Below, one piece after another: positions 8,089-16,588 of a DNA stretch of 64,000 bases (within the stretch, counting starts at the first letter, position 1; every line of letters starts with the position of its first letter). The notes below the pieces were generated by a model. It did not search any database. It saw nothing but the letters and a program-made list of their open reading frames with translations, and was not told where the DNA came from. The stretch is from CALFMR01 sp035550595 (GTDB lineage Bacteria; Acidobacteriota; Vicinamibacteria; Vicinamibacterales; SCN-69-37), in contig DASZOV010000043.1 of NCBI GenBank assembly GCA_035550595.1, positions 1 to 64,000 of the forward strand, read 5' to 3'. The translations under genes were made by a program, and so were the position numbers.

Positions 8089-8936
8089 TTCAACGTCTCC
8101 AGGTAGGCGACCAGGTCGTGCATGTCCTGGTCCGTGATCCGATCGAGCAGATCGTGGTGCGCCTGCAAGGGGTCGGTCTTGACGACGCGCATGTCCGGCG
8201 TGCGACGGAAGGTTTGGATGTTGCCGGACGCGTCGCGAAGGGTGACGGTGAAGTCGTCCATCTGCACGAGCGCGCCCGACACGGTCGCGCCGCCCGGAGG
8301 CGTCACGGCGACGGTGACCACCTGTGTCGGAGCCGTCGTAGCCGGCGCTGCACCGCGCCCACGGCCTCGTCCCCGCCCGCGACCGCCGAGCGACGGAAAG
8401 ATCATGCGCTGCTGGATGTCGACCGGCGACATGCGGCCGGCGATGCCCGCGAAGTCTCCGGTTGGCGAATGACAAGAGGCGCAGCCGCCCGCGCCGTTGA
8501 AGTACGCCGCGCCGCGCGTCGCGTCACCGGTGAGGATGTTCTGGACGACGAAGATGGGCGAGCCGCGAAGCGTGTCGTCGATCCGTTGCCGGAGGAAGTT
8601 CGCGAGGTCGACGACCTGGTCGTGCGTGAAGCTCGCGCTCGGCGTGCCGCTCTGCGTCTCGTGTCCCTTCTTCAGGAACGGCTCGAGCTCGCTGCCGTAC
8701 CGATCGTGCAGCACGAGCACCGAGCGGACGAGATTCGGCCCCTTGTCGGTCCCGCGCGCCTGACTGCCATGGCAATCGATGCACTGCGCGACCCAGACGG
8801 TCCGCCCGCGATCGGCCGACGCCGCGTCGACCTTCGGCAGATCAGTCGGCCCCGCCTGCGCCGACAACGCGACGACGCCCGCGACTCCCAACGCCCCGGC
8901 GGTGATCCACCGCGCGACATATCTCCCCATCGTCAT
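8085..8936 (-). CDS. Di-heme cytochrome c with Gly-Arg repeat and inserted beta domain
   Basis: A 283-aa periplasmic cytochrome. It has a signal peptide (about 1-28) and two heme sites, CIDCH (52-56) and CASCH (152-156). After the second heme there is a run of alternating Gly and Arg (about 185-194), then about 70 residues of beta-rich sequence (VTVAVTPPGG to TPDMRVVK). The closing cytochrome helix (DMHDLVAYLETLK) comes last, so the second cytochrome fold appears to hold an inserted domain. It is the likely electron acceptor of the PQQ enzyme that overlaps it by four bases. Two in-frame ATGs (8936 and 8930) are possible; AGAGG is better spaced for the second. Confidence 0.9.
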   Translation of the reverse strand: MTMGRYVARWITAGALGVAGVVALSAQAGPTDLPKVDAASADRGRTVWVAQCIDCHGSQARGTDKGPNLVRSVLVLHDRYGSELEPFLKKGHETQSGTPSASFTHDQVVDLANFLRQRIDDTLRGSPIFVVQNILTGDATRGAAYFNGAGGCASCHSPTGDFAGIAGRMSPVDIQQRMIFPSLGGRGRGRGRGRGAAPATTAPTQVVTVAVTPPGGATVSGALVQMDDFTVTLRDASGNIQTFRRTPDMRVVKTDPLQAHHDLLDRITDQDMHDLVAYLETLK

Positions 8937-8939
8937 CCT

Positions 8940-9851
8940 CTAGATGTCACAAAGCGACACGGCTTCCCGCAGCGACGTCAGCGGATCGCGCACCGGGGTG
9001 AACTCGTGCGCCATGTAACCGTCGAATCCCGTCGCGACGATGGCGAGCGCGATCGCGCGCCAGTTGAGCTCCTGCGAGTCGTCGAGCTCGTGCCGCCCGG
9101 GCACACCGCCCGTGTGGAAGTGCGCGATGTACTGGATGTTCTTGCGGATCGTGTCGATGACGTTCCCCTCCATGATCTGCATGTGGTAGATGTCGTAGAG
9201 CAGCTTCACGCGAGGTGAGTCGACGGCCTTGACGACCTCGACGCCGAACGCCGTGTGGTCGCCCTGATAGCCCTTGTGGTTGACGAGGCTGTTGAGCAGC
9301 TCGACGCACACCGTGACGTTGTGATCCTCGGCGACCTTCTTGATGCGATTGAGGCCGGTCACGCAGTTCTGCATGGCGTCGGCGTCGCTCATGCCCGGCT
9401 GGTGATTGCCGAAGAACGTGATCACGTTCGGAATGCCGGCCGCCGCGGCCTTCGGGATGCCGGCCGAGAGATCCTGCACGAGCTTGTCGTGATTGGCCGG
9501 GTTGTTGAACGCGTCGGGAATCGACCCGCCGCCCGCGTACGCCATCGAACAGGTGAGGCCGTGCGCCTTGGCGACCGGCCACTCGTCGGGCTGCAGCAGG
9601 TCGATCGCCGTGAGCCCCATGCCGGCAATGGCGGCGCAGAGGTCTTCGAGCGGAATCTTCGCGTAGTTCCAGCGGCAGACGGACTGCTTCAGCCGGCCGC
9701 GCTTGACGACTTTCATCTCCGGCTGAGCGGCGCTGGCGGACCCGGCGGCCGAGCCCTGGGCGGCGATCGCGGGCGCGGCCCCCATGAACGCCGTTCCAAG
9801 CGCCGCGCCTCCACTCCACTGCAACGCCTTGCGTCGAGACATCTTCGCCAT
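8940..9851 (-). CDS. TAT-exported sugar phosphate isomerase/epimerase (hydroxypyruvate isomerase-like TIM barrel)
   Basis: A 303-aa AP-endonuclease-2-type TIM barrel. The N-terminus carries a twin-arginine-type signal (SRRKALQWSGGAALGTAF, residues 5-22), so it acts in the periplasm. The metal-binding pattern of the family is present: CVELLNS, LLYDIYHMQIMEG and IAHFHTGGVPGRHELD, the last typical of hydroxypyruvate isomerase relatives. The ATG at 9851 has GGAGG seven bases upstream; the longer frame to 9914 lacks it. It is the first gene of the minus-strand oxidation cluster and is followed after three bases by the cytochrome. It may supply or process the sugar oxidised by the PQQ enzyme (inference). 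Confidence 0.9.
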   Translation of the reverse strand: MAKMSRRKALQWSGGAALGTAFMGAAPAIAAQGSAAGSASAAQPEMKVVKRGRLKQSVCRWNYAKIPLEDLCAAIAGMGLTAIDLLQPDEWPVAKAHGLTCSMAYAGGGSIPDAFNNPANHDKLVQDLSAGIPKAAAAGIPNVITFFGNHQPGMSDADAMQNCVTGLNRIKKVAEDHNVTVCVELLNSLVNHKGYQGDHTAFGVEVVKAVDSPRVKLLYDIYHMQIMEGNVIDTIRKNIQYIAHFHTGGVPGRHELDDSQELNWRAIALAIVATGFDGYMAHEFTPVRDPLTSLREAVSLCDI

Positions 9852-9988
9852 AGCTGACCTCCGTCGCTCGGAACGGGCGGCGGACGGCCGACGCCGTCGC
9901 CCGGTCCCGCGCATCTGATGGCTTGTCGCGCCATGAGCTTAGATCGATTCGGTCCCGCGCGGACTACGATCGCGCGGGAGCCGCCTCT

Positions 9989-10330
9989 ATGACGACGCGT
10001 CACTGCCTCACGCTGGATCTCAAGAACGACCCGCAGCTCATCGCCGCCTACCGCGCGCACCACGAGCACATCTGGCCGGAGATCGCGCAGAGCATCCGCG
10101 ATGCCGGCATCGTCTCGATGGAGATCTACCTGCGCGGCACGCGGCTCGTCATGGTCATGGAGGTGACGCCGGAATTTTCGTTCGAGGCGAAAGCCGCCTC
10201 CGATCGCGCGAATCCCGCCGTCCAAGCCTGGGAATCGCTCATGTGGACCTTCCAGCAGGCCCTGCCCGATGCGCCACCCGGGGAGAAGTGGCAGCCGATG
10301 GAGCGGATTTTCTCGCTCGCCGGCCGATGA
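9989..10330 (+). CDS. rhaM: L-rhamnose mutarotase
   Basis: A 113-aa protein of the RhaM/YiiL family, which interconverts the alpha and beta anomers of L-rhamnose. Family landmarks are the opening CLTLDLKNDPQLIAAYRAHH (His residues near 20-24), WPEIAQSIRDAGI, MEIYLRGTRLVM and the closing WQPMERIFSL. GGGAG lies upstream of the ATG at 9989; the in-frame extension to 9923 has no site. It is divergent from the periplasmic isomerase gene and not in a rhamnose operon here. It ends one base before the convergent DinB gene. Confidence 0.92.
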   Translation: MTTRHCLTLDLKNDPQLIAAYRAHHEHIWPEIAQSIRDAGIVSMEIYLRGTRLVMVMEVTPEFSFEAKAASDRANPAVQAWESLMWTFQQALPDAPPGEKWQPMERIFSLAGR

Positions 10331-10331
10331 C

Positions 10332-10808
10332 TCAGGACTCGTCGGCGCTCGGTCCGTAAATCGACGGCACGGTCGATCCCATCGCCCGCAGGTACGTCGT
10401 GATCTGGCCGCGGTGATGGATGATGTCCAGGAAGAAGCCCCAGGCGTTCTCGTACCCCGGAGCGCTCATCACTTCCTGCCCTTGGAAGACGAACGGCACC
10501 GGCCGCTCCCAATGCGCCGGCTCGATCGCGTGCAGCCGCGCGTTCAGATTCGTCGACAGCGCGTCATGCACGTCGAGAATCTCCTTCATCGTCGCGGGCG
10601 CCGGACGATCCTCCCACTCGAGGCGGCCTTGTTCGAGCCCGTCGACGAGCACCTGCTGCTCGCGCACGATGAGCCATGCGATGTCGCGCGCCGGACGCGA
10701 CTTCGGATCGGGCCGGTAGTCCGACCCTTCGGGAATCCGCGACAGCACCTTGCGCGTCGTCGGCGTTTCTTTCTCCCAGAGCTTCAGGAAAAGCGTCGTC
10801 TGATCCAT
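10332..10808 (-). CDS. DinB-family metal-binding four-helix protein
   Basis: A 158-aa DinB/DUF664-like protein, a four-helix bundle that usually binds a divalent metal through three histidines; HHRGQ near residue 127 is the last ligand region. AAGGAGA lies seven bases before the ATG at 10808. It is a paralogue of the protein at 15626-16138: both have an AHHRGQ/IHHRGQ helix and end in S(I/V)YGP(S/T)AD. Some relatives are thiol-dependent transferases; the substrate is not predictable. Confidence 0.88.
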   Translation of the reverse strand: MDQTTLFLKLWEKETPTTRKVLSRIPEGSDYRPDPKSRPARDIAWLIVREQQVLVDGLEQGRLEWEDRPAPATMKEILDVHDALSTNLNARLHAIEPAHWERPVPFVFQGQEVMSAPGYENAWGFFLDIIHHRGQITTYLRAMGSTVPSIYGPSADES

Positions 10809-10845
10809 GGTCGGGTCTCCTTCGGAGGGGAAATAGAGCCGAGGC

Positions 10846-10873
10846 AGCATAGCAAACAAATGGCGAAAGTCAA
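10846..10873 (-). promoter_or_regulatory. Sigma-70-like promoter for the DinB gene
   Basis: On the minus strand TTGACT (10868-10873) is followed after 16 bases by TATGCT (10846-10851), about 37 bases before the DinB start codon. This is the best match to a -35/-10 pair that I see in the window. It lies in the divergent spacer shared with the DUF3617 gene. Confidence 0.5.
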
Positions 10874-10946
10874 GATGATGCGCCTGACCAAGCGCGCGGT
10901 CACGGCTCACCGTAAGATGTTTCCGGTCTGTTCAAAGGAGTCATGG

Positions 10947-11489
10947 ATGCGTATTCGCTCTCGCGCGATCACGGTGCCCCTGCTCTGGGCCGGCGTCACC
11001 GCCGCGACCCTCGCGCAGGCGCCACCGGCGCCGAAACTGAACGTCAAACTGGGACTGTGGGAGATGACGACTTCCGTGAACCTCGGCGGTGAGATGCCGG
11101 GGATGACGGGCATGGACATGAGCAAGATGACGCCTGAGCAACAGGCGCAGATGCAAGCCGCCATGAAGGCGATGATGGGCGCGCACACCTCGGTCAACAA
11201 GACGTGCATGACGAAGGAGAAGCTCGACAGCTCCACGTTCATGATGCCCGACGGTGCGAACGCGACCTGCAAGCCCACCATCGGCACGAACACCGCGACG
11301 ACGCTCGACGCCGACGTCTCGTGCACGGGCGCCGAGACCACGAAGGCGCACGTCCACATCGTTGCGACGTCGCCGACCGCGATCACCGGCACCGCCTCGG
11401 CCACGACGAGCCAGGCGGGCAAGACGATGACGATGGACCTGAAGACGTCGGGCAAGTGGATTGCCGCCGCCTGCGGCGACGTCGACTGA
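10947..11489 (+). CDS. Exported DUF3617-like protein
   Basis: A 180-aa secreted protein. A signal peptide (1-23, cleavage near AQA) is followed by LGLWEMTTSV, the hallmark opening of DUF3617, then a Met-rich segment (about 50-75, GMTGMDMSKM, MQAAMKAMMG). A conserved pair of cysteines (Cys92 and Cys110 region) probably forms a disulfide. AAAGGAG precedes the ATG at 10947. The family is periplasmic and has no settled function. The methionine run could bind copper, which is speculation. Confidence 0.82.
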   Translation: MRIRSRAITVPLLWAGVTAATLAQAPPAPKLNVKLGLWEMTTSVNLGGEMPGMTGMDMSKMTPEQQAQMQAAMKAMMGAHTSVNKTCMTKEKLDSSTFMMPDGANATCKPTIGTNTATTLDADVSCTGAETTKAHVHIVATSPTAITGTASATTSQAGKTMTMDLKTSGKWIAAACGDVD

Positions 11490-11513
11490 CCCGACTCGGC
11501 ATCCGATCCCGAT

Positions 11514-11549
11514 CCGGCCTCGGAGACCCTCCTCGCTCCGAGGCCGGAC
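11514..11549 (+). terminator. Perfect 13-bp stem-loop after the DUF3617 gene
   Basis: TCCGGCCTCGGAG (11514-11526) is exactly complementary to CTCCGAGGCCGGA (11537-11549), with a 10-nt loop, 25 bases after the DUF3617 stop. No T-run follows. It is the strongest simple hairpin in the window and probably ends or stabilises that transcript. Confidence 0.55.
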
Positions 11550-11721
11550 GGTGCCCGTCCGTGGCACGACGTTCCCGATTCGCGGCAGCGGCCGTGTGTC
11601 GTCCTCTGCCAACCCGCGCGCCGTGCGTCTGACGCGCCGGTCAATCCTCACGGCCGCCGAGGAACGGCTGTTGCAGCCGCTCTCGCATGGCCGCGCCCGT
11701 CCGGGCGCGCAAGGAGAGACC

Positions 11722-12198
11722 ATGCACGTCAACGAAGTGATGAGCCGTTCGCCGCGCACGTGTCGCATCGACGATTCGGCCGACGCGGCGGTTCGCGTCA
11801 TGTGGGAACAGGACTGCGGCGCCGTGCCCGTCCTCGATCACGAGGGCCGCGTCGCCGGGATTGTCACCGACCGCGACATCTGCATCGCCACCTACTTCCA
11901 GGGTGCGCCGCCGAGCGCGCTGCGCGTGGCCGACATCATGTCGCGCGACGTCTGCACGTGCCGCACGAGCGATGCGGTCACCGACGCCGAGCAGGCGATG
12001 CGTCAGCGCCAAGTGCGCCGGCTGCCCGTCATCGACGAGCGGCAAGTGCTCGTAGGGATGCTCTCGGTGAGCGACCTCGCGCAGAGCGCCAAACACGCCG
12101 GACGGCTGCGAGCGTCGGGAGGCGACGGCGTCGACCTGCTGCAGACGGTGACCGCCGTGTCCGAGCCGCGCCAGCGGCGAGTGCCCCCCGCCGTCTGA
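11722..12198 (+). CDS. Stand-alone CBS-domain pair protein
   Basis: A 158-aa cytoplasmic protein made of two CBS motifs (residues about 1-60 and 70-125) that form a Bateman module. Signatures are MSRSPRTCRIDDSADAAVR, GAVPVLDHEGRVAGIVTDRD and RRLPVIDERQVLVGMLSVSD. Such modules bind adenosine nucleotides and sense energy state or act in trans on partner enzymes. The ATG at 11722 has AAGGAGA nine bases upstream; the open frame from 11461 is non-coding leader. The C-terminal 30 residues are low-complexity. No partner gene is adjacent. Confidence 0.92.
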   Translation: MHVNEVMSRSPRTCRIDDSADAAVRVMWEQDCGAVPVLDHEGRVAGIVTDRDICIATYFQGAPPSALRVADIMSRDVCTCRTSDAVTDAEQAMRQRQVRRLPVIDERQVLVGMLSVSDLAQSAKHAGRLRASGGDGVDLLQTVTAVSEPRQRRVPPAV

Positions 12199-12314
12199 GC
12201 CCGCGCACGGCTGCGAAGCCTCTTCCGTGGAGCCCTGGCCTTTCAGGGTCGGGGGAACCATCGTGCGCCACCGAACGCGCGCGTTCAGAGCGTGCTTCAC
12301 TTCGCGGACATCGT

Positions 12315-15300
12315 CTACCGTACCGCCGCGGTGGCGGGATCACTCGGCACTGGCGTCCCGGCCGGCGACAGCGTGAGCGAGCAGCCAGACGATTCGCAGT
12401 GGACCGTGCCGACGCGAGGCATGTTCACATCGCTCTCGTCGGGTACCGGCTCCTGGACGTGCAGGCCCTGAAGCGTGTCGGCAAGCGATGCCAGCGGTCG
12501 ACTGCCGCTCGCGAGCGTCGCGCGCCGGACGTTGCCTGCCGCATCGACGATGAGCAGGAACGTCGCCGTGCCGGCCGGCGTTGCTGGCGGCGCGGACACA
12601 TCGATGCGCGGATCGAGCGTCGCACGCGCGTCGGTAATCGCGCGATCGCGGATCTCGGCTGACGGCTCGACCGCGGCGAAGTGCGCGGCCGCGTCCGGCG
12701 CGGGTTGCGTCGCCGCGAGTGCCAGCGCGTAATAGCGCCGCGCCGATGCTCGGTCGCCGCGCGCCGCGGCAATCTGTCCGAGATGGTCGGCGACCTCCCC
12801 GTTTCTCGACAGGTCCCACGCCGGCAGAATGTCGTGCCACGCCGCGTCGAGATCGCCCTGCGCGAAGTGAATCCAGCCGCGCGTGTCCCAATACTCGGGG
12901 AGATGCCGCACGAGCGATACTGTCGTTGTCGGCTTGGCGTCCGGCTCTGCGAGGAGACGTTCCGTCTCGGCAATCGCGCGTCCGACGTAAGCGGACGCCT
13001 TGTCGAGATCGTGACGTCCGAGGGCGAGCTCCCAGGCGACGCTGTTCCACAACGCCGGCTGCGGTTCGAGCGTGACCGCGGTGTCGAAGGCCGTCGTCGC
13101 CGCCGCGGGCTGTCCGAGTTTTTCCTGACAGAGGCCCACGTCCCAGAAGATGCGCGAGCTGTGCGGTTGCCGTGCCGCCTCGGCTTCGAGGACGGGCATC
13201 GCCTCCTCACAGCGTCCCAGGAACAGCAGCGTTTCGCCGAGCCTGCCGCCGATGTCGCGATTCCCCGGGTAGACGCGATGCGCCTCGCGCCACACGTCGA
13301 GACTCACCTCCCGTCCCTTGACGCTCGCGAGCTGCATCGCGAGCACCTTGTAGGCTGACGGCGACGGCGCAACGTCGACTTGATGGCGCATCGCGGCCAG
13401 ACCATCCGCGGTATCGCCCGTCGCCATCTCGGCCTGTCCGAGCAGGGCCCAGGCCATGGGGTTGTCGGGATCGGCGCGCGTCGCTTCTTCGAACGCCGCG
13501 CGTGCCGCGGCCCAGTCGTGCTGGACGTAGCCGAGTGCCAGGCCGCGTTCGTTGGCGTCGCGCGCAGCCGGCACGTCTCCAGTCTCCCAGGCGAGCGACA
13601 CGTTCGAACCGAGTGCCCAACGCCACTCGGGCACGTCGACGTAGTACGGCGCCTTCTTCGCGGACGCGACGAACGCGCGATACGCGTCCACCTCGTTGGA
13701 CGGCAGGTCCGACGTCTTGATGGTGATCGCCCTGTCGATCAATGCGCCGCCATCGACGAGCGTCACGCCGACGCGCAGGCTCGCAAAGGGCTTGTCGAGC
13801 CACAGCGCCGGCGTTCGCGGCATCTGGGCACTCAGATCGTCGGGCAGCCGCACGCGCGCGCGATAGACATAGTCGCCCTTGGGCAGATCGAGCGGCGTCG
13901 TCGCCTCGCCCTCACGCGGCGTCGACACGTCCGGCCAGTCGAACGCGGGCAGTGGCAGGACGTACTGATGCTTCGTCCATTCCGAGTGCGGCTCGTGTGT
14001 GTAGTGATACGTGATCGTCAGCGGCGTGCTCGTGTCCTCGGCGGGCGTGATGTGGATGTCAGTGACCTCGCCGCCCGACGCGGCCGCCGCCGGCAGACGT
14101 CGGACGAGATCGGTCCATCGATCGGCCGGCACGATGCGCAGCGCCTGACGCAGGATCACCTCGAGATCGCCGGACACCTCGTCGGTCACCGTCGCGTCGA
14201 GCGCGCCGTGGTCATCGACGGTGCCATCCAGCGTGTGACGCCAGTGATTGGGCCGCGTCGACTCCGCCGGTGTCGTGACGAGGTGCGACGCGCCGGCCGG
14301 CTCGAGCAGCAGCACCGACTGCCCGCGTTCGATCTCGTTCAGGAATCCTGGCGGCGCGACTTCCTGAGTCGTGTCGAACCATCTCCGGCTCGGCTCGTCG
14401 ATCACGCTCACGACGTGATCGAAGACCGCGGGCGACGGCACGTCCGCCACCGGCGGCGTCACCGTCGAGAGCAGGGCCCCTTCGGCGTTCACGCCAATCG
14501 CGTCGAGGAGCGCGACGAGCAGCACGTGCTTGTCCTTGCAGTCGCCGAAGCCCTTGGCGAGAACCTCGTCGGCCGTGTGCGGCTGAATCCGGCCAATGCC
14601 GAACGACACGCTCACGTACCGCACGTTCGCCGACACGTACCGATAGATGGCGTCGATGCGCGCTTCGTCGGTCGAGGCGCCGGCCGTGAGCGCGAGCGCC
14701 TTCGCGCGGATGGCAGGCGTGACGACCGCGCGATCCCGCCAGAGATCCAGAACGGCGTCGCCGACCTCGCCCCACGTGCGGAAGCTCGTCACCTGGACGG
14801 CCGGACCGCGTTCGCGCAGGTGCCGCGTGAGAGCGGCGACATCGTCCGGTCCAAGCGGATGATCGTTCTGGAAATGCCACGTGTATCGCACGCGCCCATC
14901 CGCCGTCGTTTTCGCCGGCGCGTCGCCGAGCGTCTTGACGATCACGGGCGTCGCGGCCGGCACGGACACGACCAACTCCGCGTCGCGCACGACGTCGATC
15001 CACGACGGCGAGAACGTCATCCAGAACTGGCCGGGAATCAGGCTCGACGCGTCCGTGCGGACGGCGTAGTCCAGTTCGTCGCCGACTTCCAACCCCTCGA
15101 CGTTGACGTAGCTCTCGTAGATGTCGCTGAACTCGGGCGCCGCCGTTGTCATCTCCGCGGGCAGGTTGATCGCGTGATCGACCGGTGTCTCGACAACGCG
15201 GCCGTCGGGCTTGACGGCGCGGACGTACTCCCAGGTGAGGCGGCCGTGGTCGTTCACGTAGGGCATGATGACGGTGCCCACGCGCCGAAGGCCGGCGGCC

Positions 15301-15509
15301 GACTGCACGTGAATCCGGAACACGGTCTCGACGTGGCGAGTGCCGTCGGCATCGAACGTCCAGGTCATCGCCAGCCGCTCGACGATGACGTCGGCATTGG
15401 CCGTCGGCGAGGCGGCAGGCGGCGGCGAGGCAGCCGACTGCGCGACAACGGCGCGAGGGATCGCCGCGAGCGCGGCGAGGAGCAGGACGATCCTGGCAGG
15501 GAGGGCCAT
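12315..15509 (-). CDS. Large exported DUF3857 / transglutaminase / TPR protein
   Basis: A 1064-aa protein with four regions. A signal peptide (1-24) comes first, then DUF3857 (about 40-200). A transglutaminase core follows, with the triad Cys324 (GFGDCKDKH), His365 (FDHVVS) and Asp379 (WFDTT). A beta-rich DUF3858-like middle runs to about 640, with TPR repeats from about 650 to 920 (AWALLGQAEMATGDTADGLA). The tail resembles TonB/AMIN-like energy-transducer C-termini (FLLIVDAAGNVRRATL). Such proteins are typical of Acidobacteriota and Bacteroidota and may act in cell-surface peptide cross-linking or cleavage. The start is the ATG at 15509; the upstream frame to 15554 lacks a signal-like start. 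Confidence 0.9.
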   Translation of the reverse strand: MALPARIVLLLAALAAIPRAVVAQSAASPPPAASPTANADVIVERLAMTWTFDADGTRHVETVFRIHVQSAAGLRRVGTVIMPYVNDHGRLTWEYVRAVKPDGRVVETPVDHAINLPAEMTTAAPEFSDIYESYVNVEGLEVGDELDYAVRTDASSLIPGQFWMTFSPSWIDVVRDAELVVSVPAATPVIVKTLGDAPAKTTADGRVRYTWHFQNDHPLGPDDVAALTRHLRERGPAVQVTSFRTWGEVGDAVLDLWRDRAVVTPAIRAKALALTAGASTDEARIDAIYRYVSANVRYVSVSFGIGRIQPHTADEVLAKGFGDCKDKHVLLVALLDAIGVNAEGALLSTVTPPVADVPSPAVFDHVVSVIDEPSRRWFDTTQEVAPPGFLNEIERGQSVLLLEPAGASHLVTTPAESTRPNHWRHTLDGTVDDHGALDATVTDEVSGDLEVILRQALRIVPADRWTDLVRRLPAAAASGGEVTDIHITPAEDTSTPLTITYHYTHEPHSEWTKHQYVLPLPAFDWPDVSTPREGEATTPLDLPKGDYVYRARVRLPDDLSAQMPRTPALWLDKPFASLRVGVTLVDGGALIDRAITIKTSDLPSNEVDAYRAFVASAKKAPYYVDVPEWRWALGSNVSLAWETGDVPAARDANERGLALGYVQHDWAAARAAFEEATRADPDNPMAWALLGQAEMATGDTADGLAAMRHQVDVAPSPSAYKVLAMQLASVKGREVSLDVWREAHRVYPGNRDIGGRLGETLLFLGRCEEAMPVLEAEAARQPHSSRIFWDVGLCQEKLGQPAAATTAFDTAVTLEPQPALWNSVAWELALGRHDLDKASAYVGRAIAETERLLAEPDAKPTTTVSLVRHLPEYWDTRGWIHFAQGDLDAAWHDILPAWDLSRNGEVADHLGQIAAARGDRASARRYYALALAATQPAPDAAAHFAAVEPSAEIRDRAITDARATLDPRIDVSAPPATPAGTATFLLIVDAAGNVRRATLASGSRPLASLADTLQGLHVQEPVPDESDVNMPRVGTVHCESSGCSLTLSPAGTPVPSDPATAAVR

Positions 15510-15545
15510 CTCGACCTCGAATCTCGGCTGAATGAATCGTCCGAG

Positions 15546-15551
15546 AGTATA
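15546..15551 (-). promoter_or_regulatory. Possible -10 element for the DUF3857 gene
   Basis: TATACT reads on the minus strand 36 bases before the start codon. I see no convincing -35 box, so this is weak. Confidence 0.25.
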
Positions 15552-15625
15552 CAAGGCCGGGGCGTGGCTACCGGCACTCCGCGCGGACTAGCGTCGCGCG
15601 CGGCAACGACGTCGCCGATCAGACG

Positions 15626-16138
15626 TCAGGCGAAGCGATTGTCGTCGGCCGTCGGCCCGTAGACTGACGGCACTGGCTCGTCGTTCAGCCGCAGGTACAC
15701 CGTCAACTGGCCGCGGTGATGCGCGAGGTGATTGAAGACGGAGTGTCGCAGCACGACATAGCGCGGGTCCTCGGACACGAGTTTCCCGCCCGCGAGCATG
15801 CGCCACGGCGTCATCAGGTGATCGTCGGTCGTGCGCGTCAACGCGTCGCGCGCCGCGGCCACGCTCTTGTCGAGCGCGTCGAGCCGCTCGCGCGTCGTCG
15901 TCAACACCGGCCGTGCACCGCCCGCGCCGCTCATGACGTCGAGCTCATCCTGGTCGATCGTCATCACGACCCACCCGGGCATCTCGGCGACGAGCTGCGC
16001 CAGACGTCCCAGGGGCATCGATTTGGGATGGGGTTTCCAGTCGTCGCGCCCTTCGGGCACGCGCTCGAGCACACGCCGCGTGGCCGCGGCTTCGACGTCG
16101 AGTTCAGCCAGGAACTGGTCGGTGAGCTTCATGCCCAT
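15626..16138 (-). CDS. DinB-family protein (paralogue of 10332-10808)
   Basis: A 170-aa DinB/DUF1569-like four-helix protein. The metal-site helix HHRGQLTVYLRLND (about 142-155) and an upstream His in FNHLAHH are present. GAAGGAGA sits well before the ATG at 16138. The opening (LERVPEGRDDWKPHPKSMPL) matches the DinB subgroup in which this segment forms the first helix pair. The C-terminus VPSVYGPTAD copies that of the paralogue 5 kb away. It is followed upstream by the bactofilin gene in the same direction. Confidence 0.88.
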   Translation of the reverse strand: MGMKLTDQFLAELDVEAAATRRVLERVPEGRDDWKPHPKSMPLGRLAQLVAEMPGWVVMTIDQDELDVMSGAGGARPVLTTTRERLDALDKSVAAARDALTRTTDDHLMTPWRMLAGGKLVSEDPRYVVLRHSVFNHLAHHRGQLTVYLRLNDEPVPSVYGPTADDNRFA

Positions 16139-16174
16139 GACGTTCTCCTTCGACGCACGGGGCTGGCGCGTGAA

Positions 16175-16549
16175 TTACTCGCCGGCCGCGGCGTCGCGCT
16201 TGCGCTGGTGGAACTTGGCGACCCGCATGGCCGCCTCGAGGTGCTGGGGTTCGACACGACCGGCGAAGTACGCATCCGGGTCGAGAATGAAGCGCTTCGA
16301 CATGACCTGGCCGGTGACCGTGGCGTCCGGCCGCACGTCGACGACGTCGGTCGCGATGAGCTGTCCGGTGACGCGGCCGAACACCGTGATGTCGCGCGCC
16401 AGCACGTCGCCCCGGACGTCGGCGGACGGCCCGAGCACGACCGCGAAGCTTTCGCAGAACAGCGGACCTTCGACGAGGCCCTCGATCGTGATGTCCTCGA
16501 ACGCGCGCAGTTCGCCTTTGACCTGAATCGTCTTGCCCAGCGTGCTCAT
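16175..16549 (-). CDS. Bactofilin (polymer-forming cytoskeletal protein)
   Basis: A 124-aa bactofilin with the right-handed beta-helix repeat pattern: IQVKGELRAFEDITIEGLVEG, then repeated GxVxG-spaced strands to about residue 100 (ITVFGRVTGQLIATDVVDV). Bactofilins self-assemble without nucleotide into membrane-associated filaments that guide cell shape or polarity. The C-terminal basic tail (about 105-124) is probably flexible. The ATG at 16549 fits the fold; a six-residue upstream extension is possible. It is 39 bp downstream of the aquaporin gene. Confidence 0.92.
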   Translation of the reverse strand: MSTLGKTIQVKGELRAFEDITIEGLVEGPLFCESFAVVLGPSADVRGDVLARDITVFGRVTGQLIATDVVDVRPDATVTGQVMSKRFILDPDAYFAGRVEPQHLEAAMRVAKFHQRKRDAAAGE

Positions 16550-16588
16550 GACTGCCGATTGTCGCACGGCGCCGGGCGCGCCGCCGCG

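Noticed and set aside
8357..8392. Short tandem repeat resembling a CRISPR or microsatellite
   Set aside because: It encodes the Gly-Arg run of the cytochrome and has no spacers. The frame is preserved, so it is coding.
13380..15662. 760-aa open frame on the plus strand
   Set aside because: Mirror of the DUF3857/TPR gene; Arg/His-rich composition and no motif.
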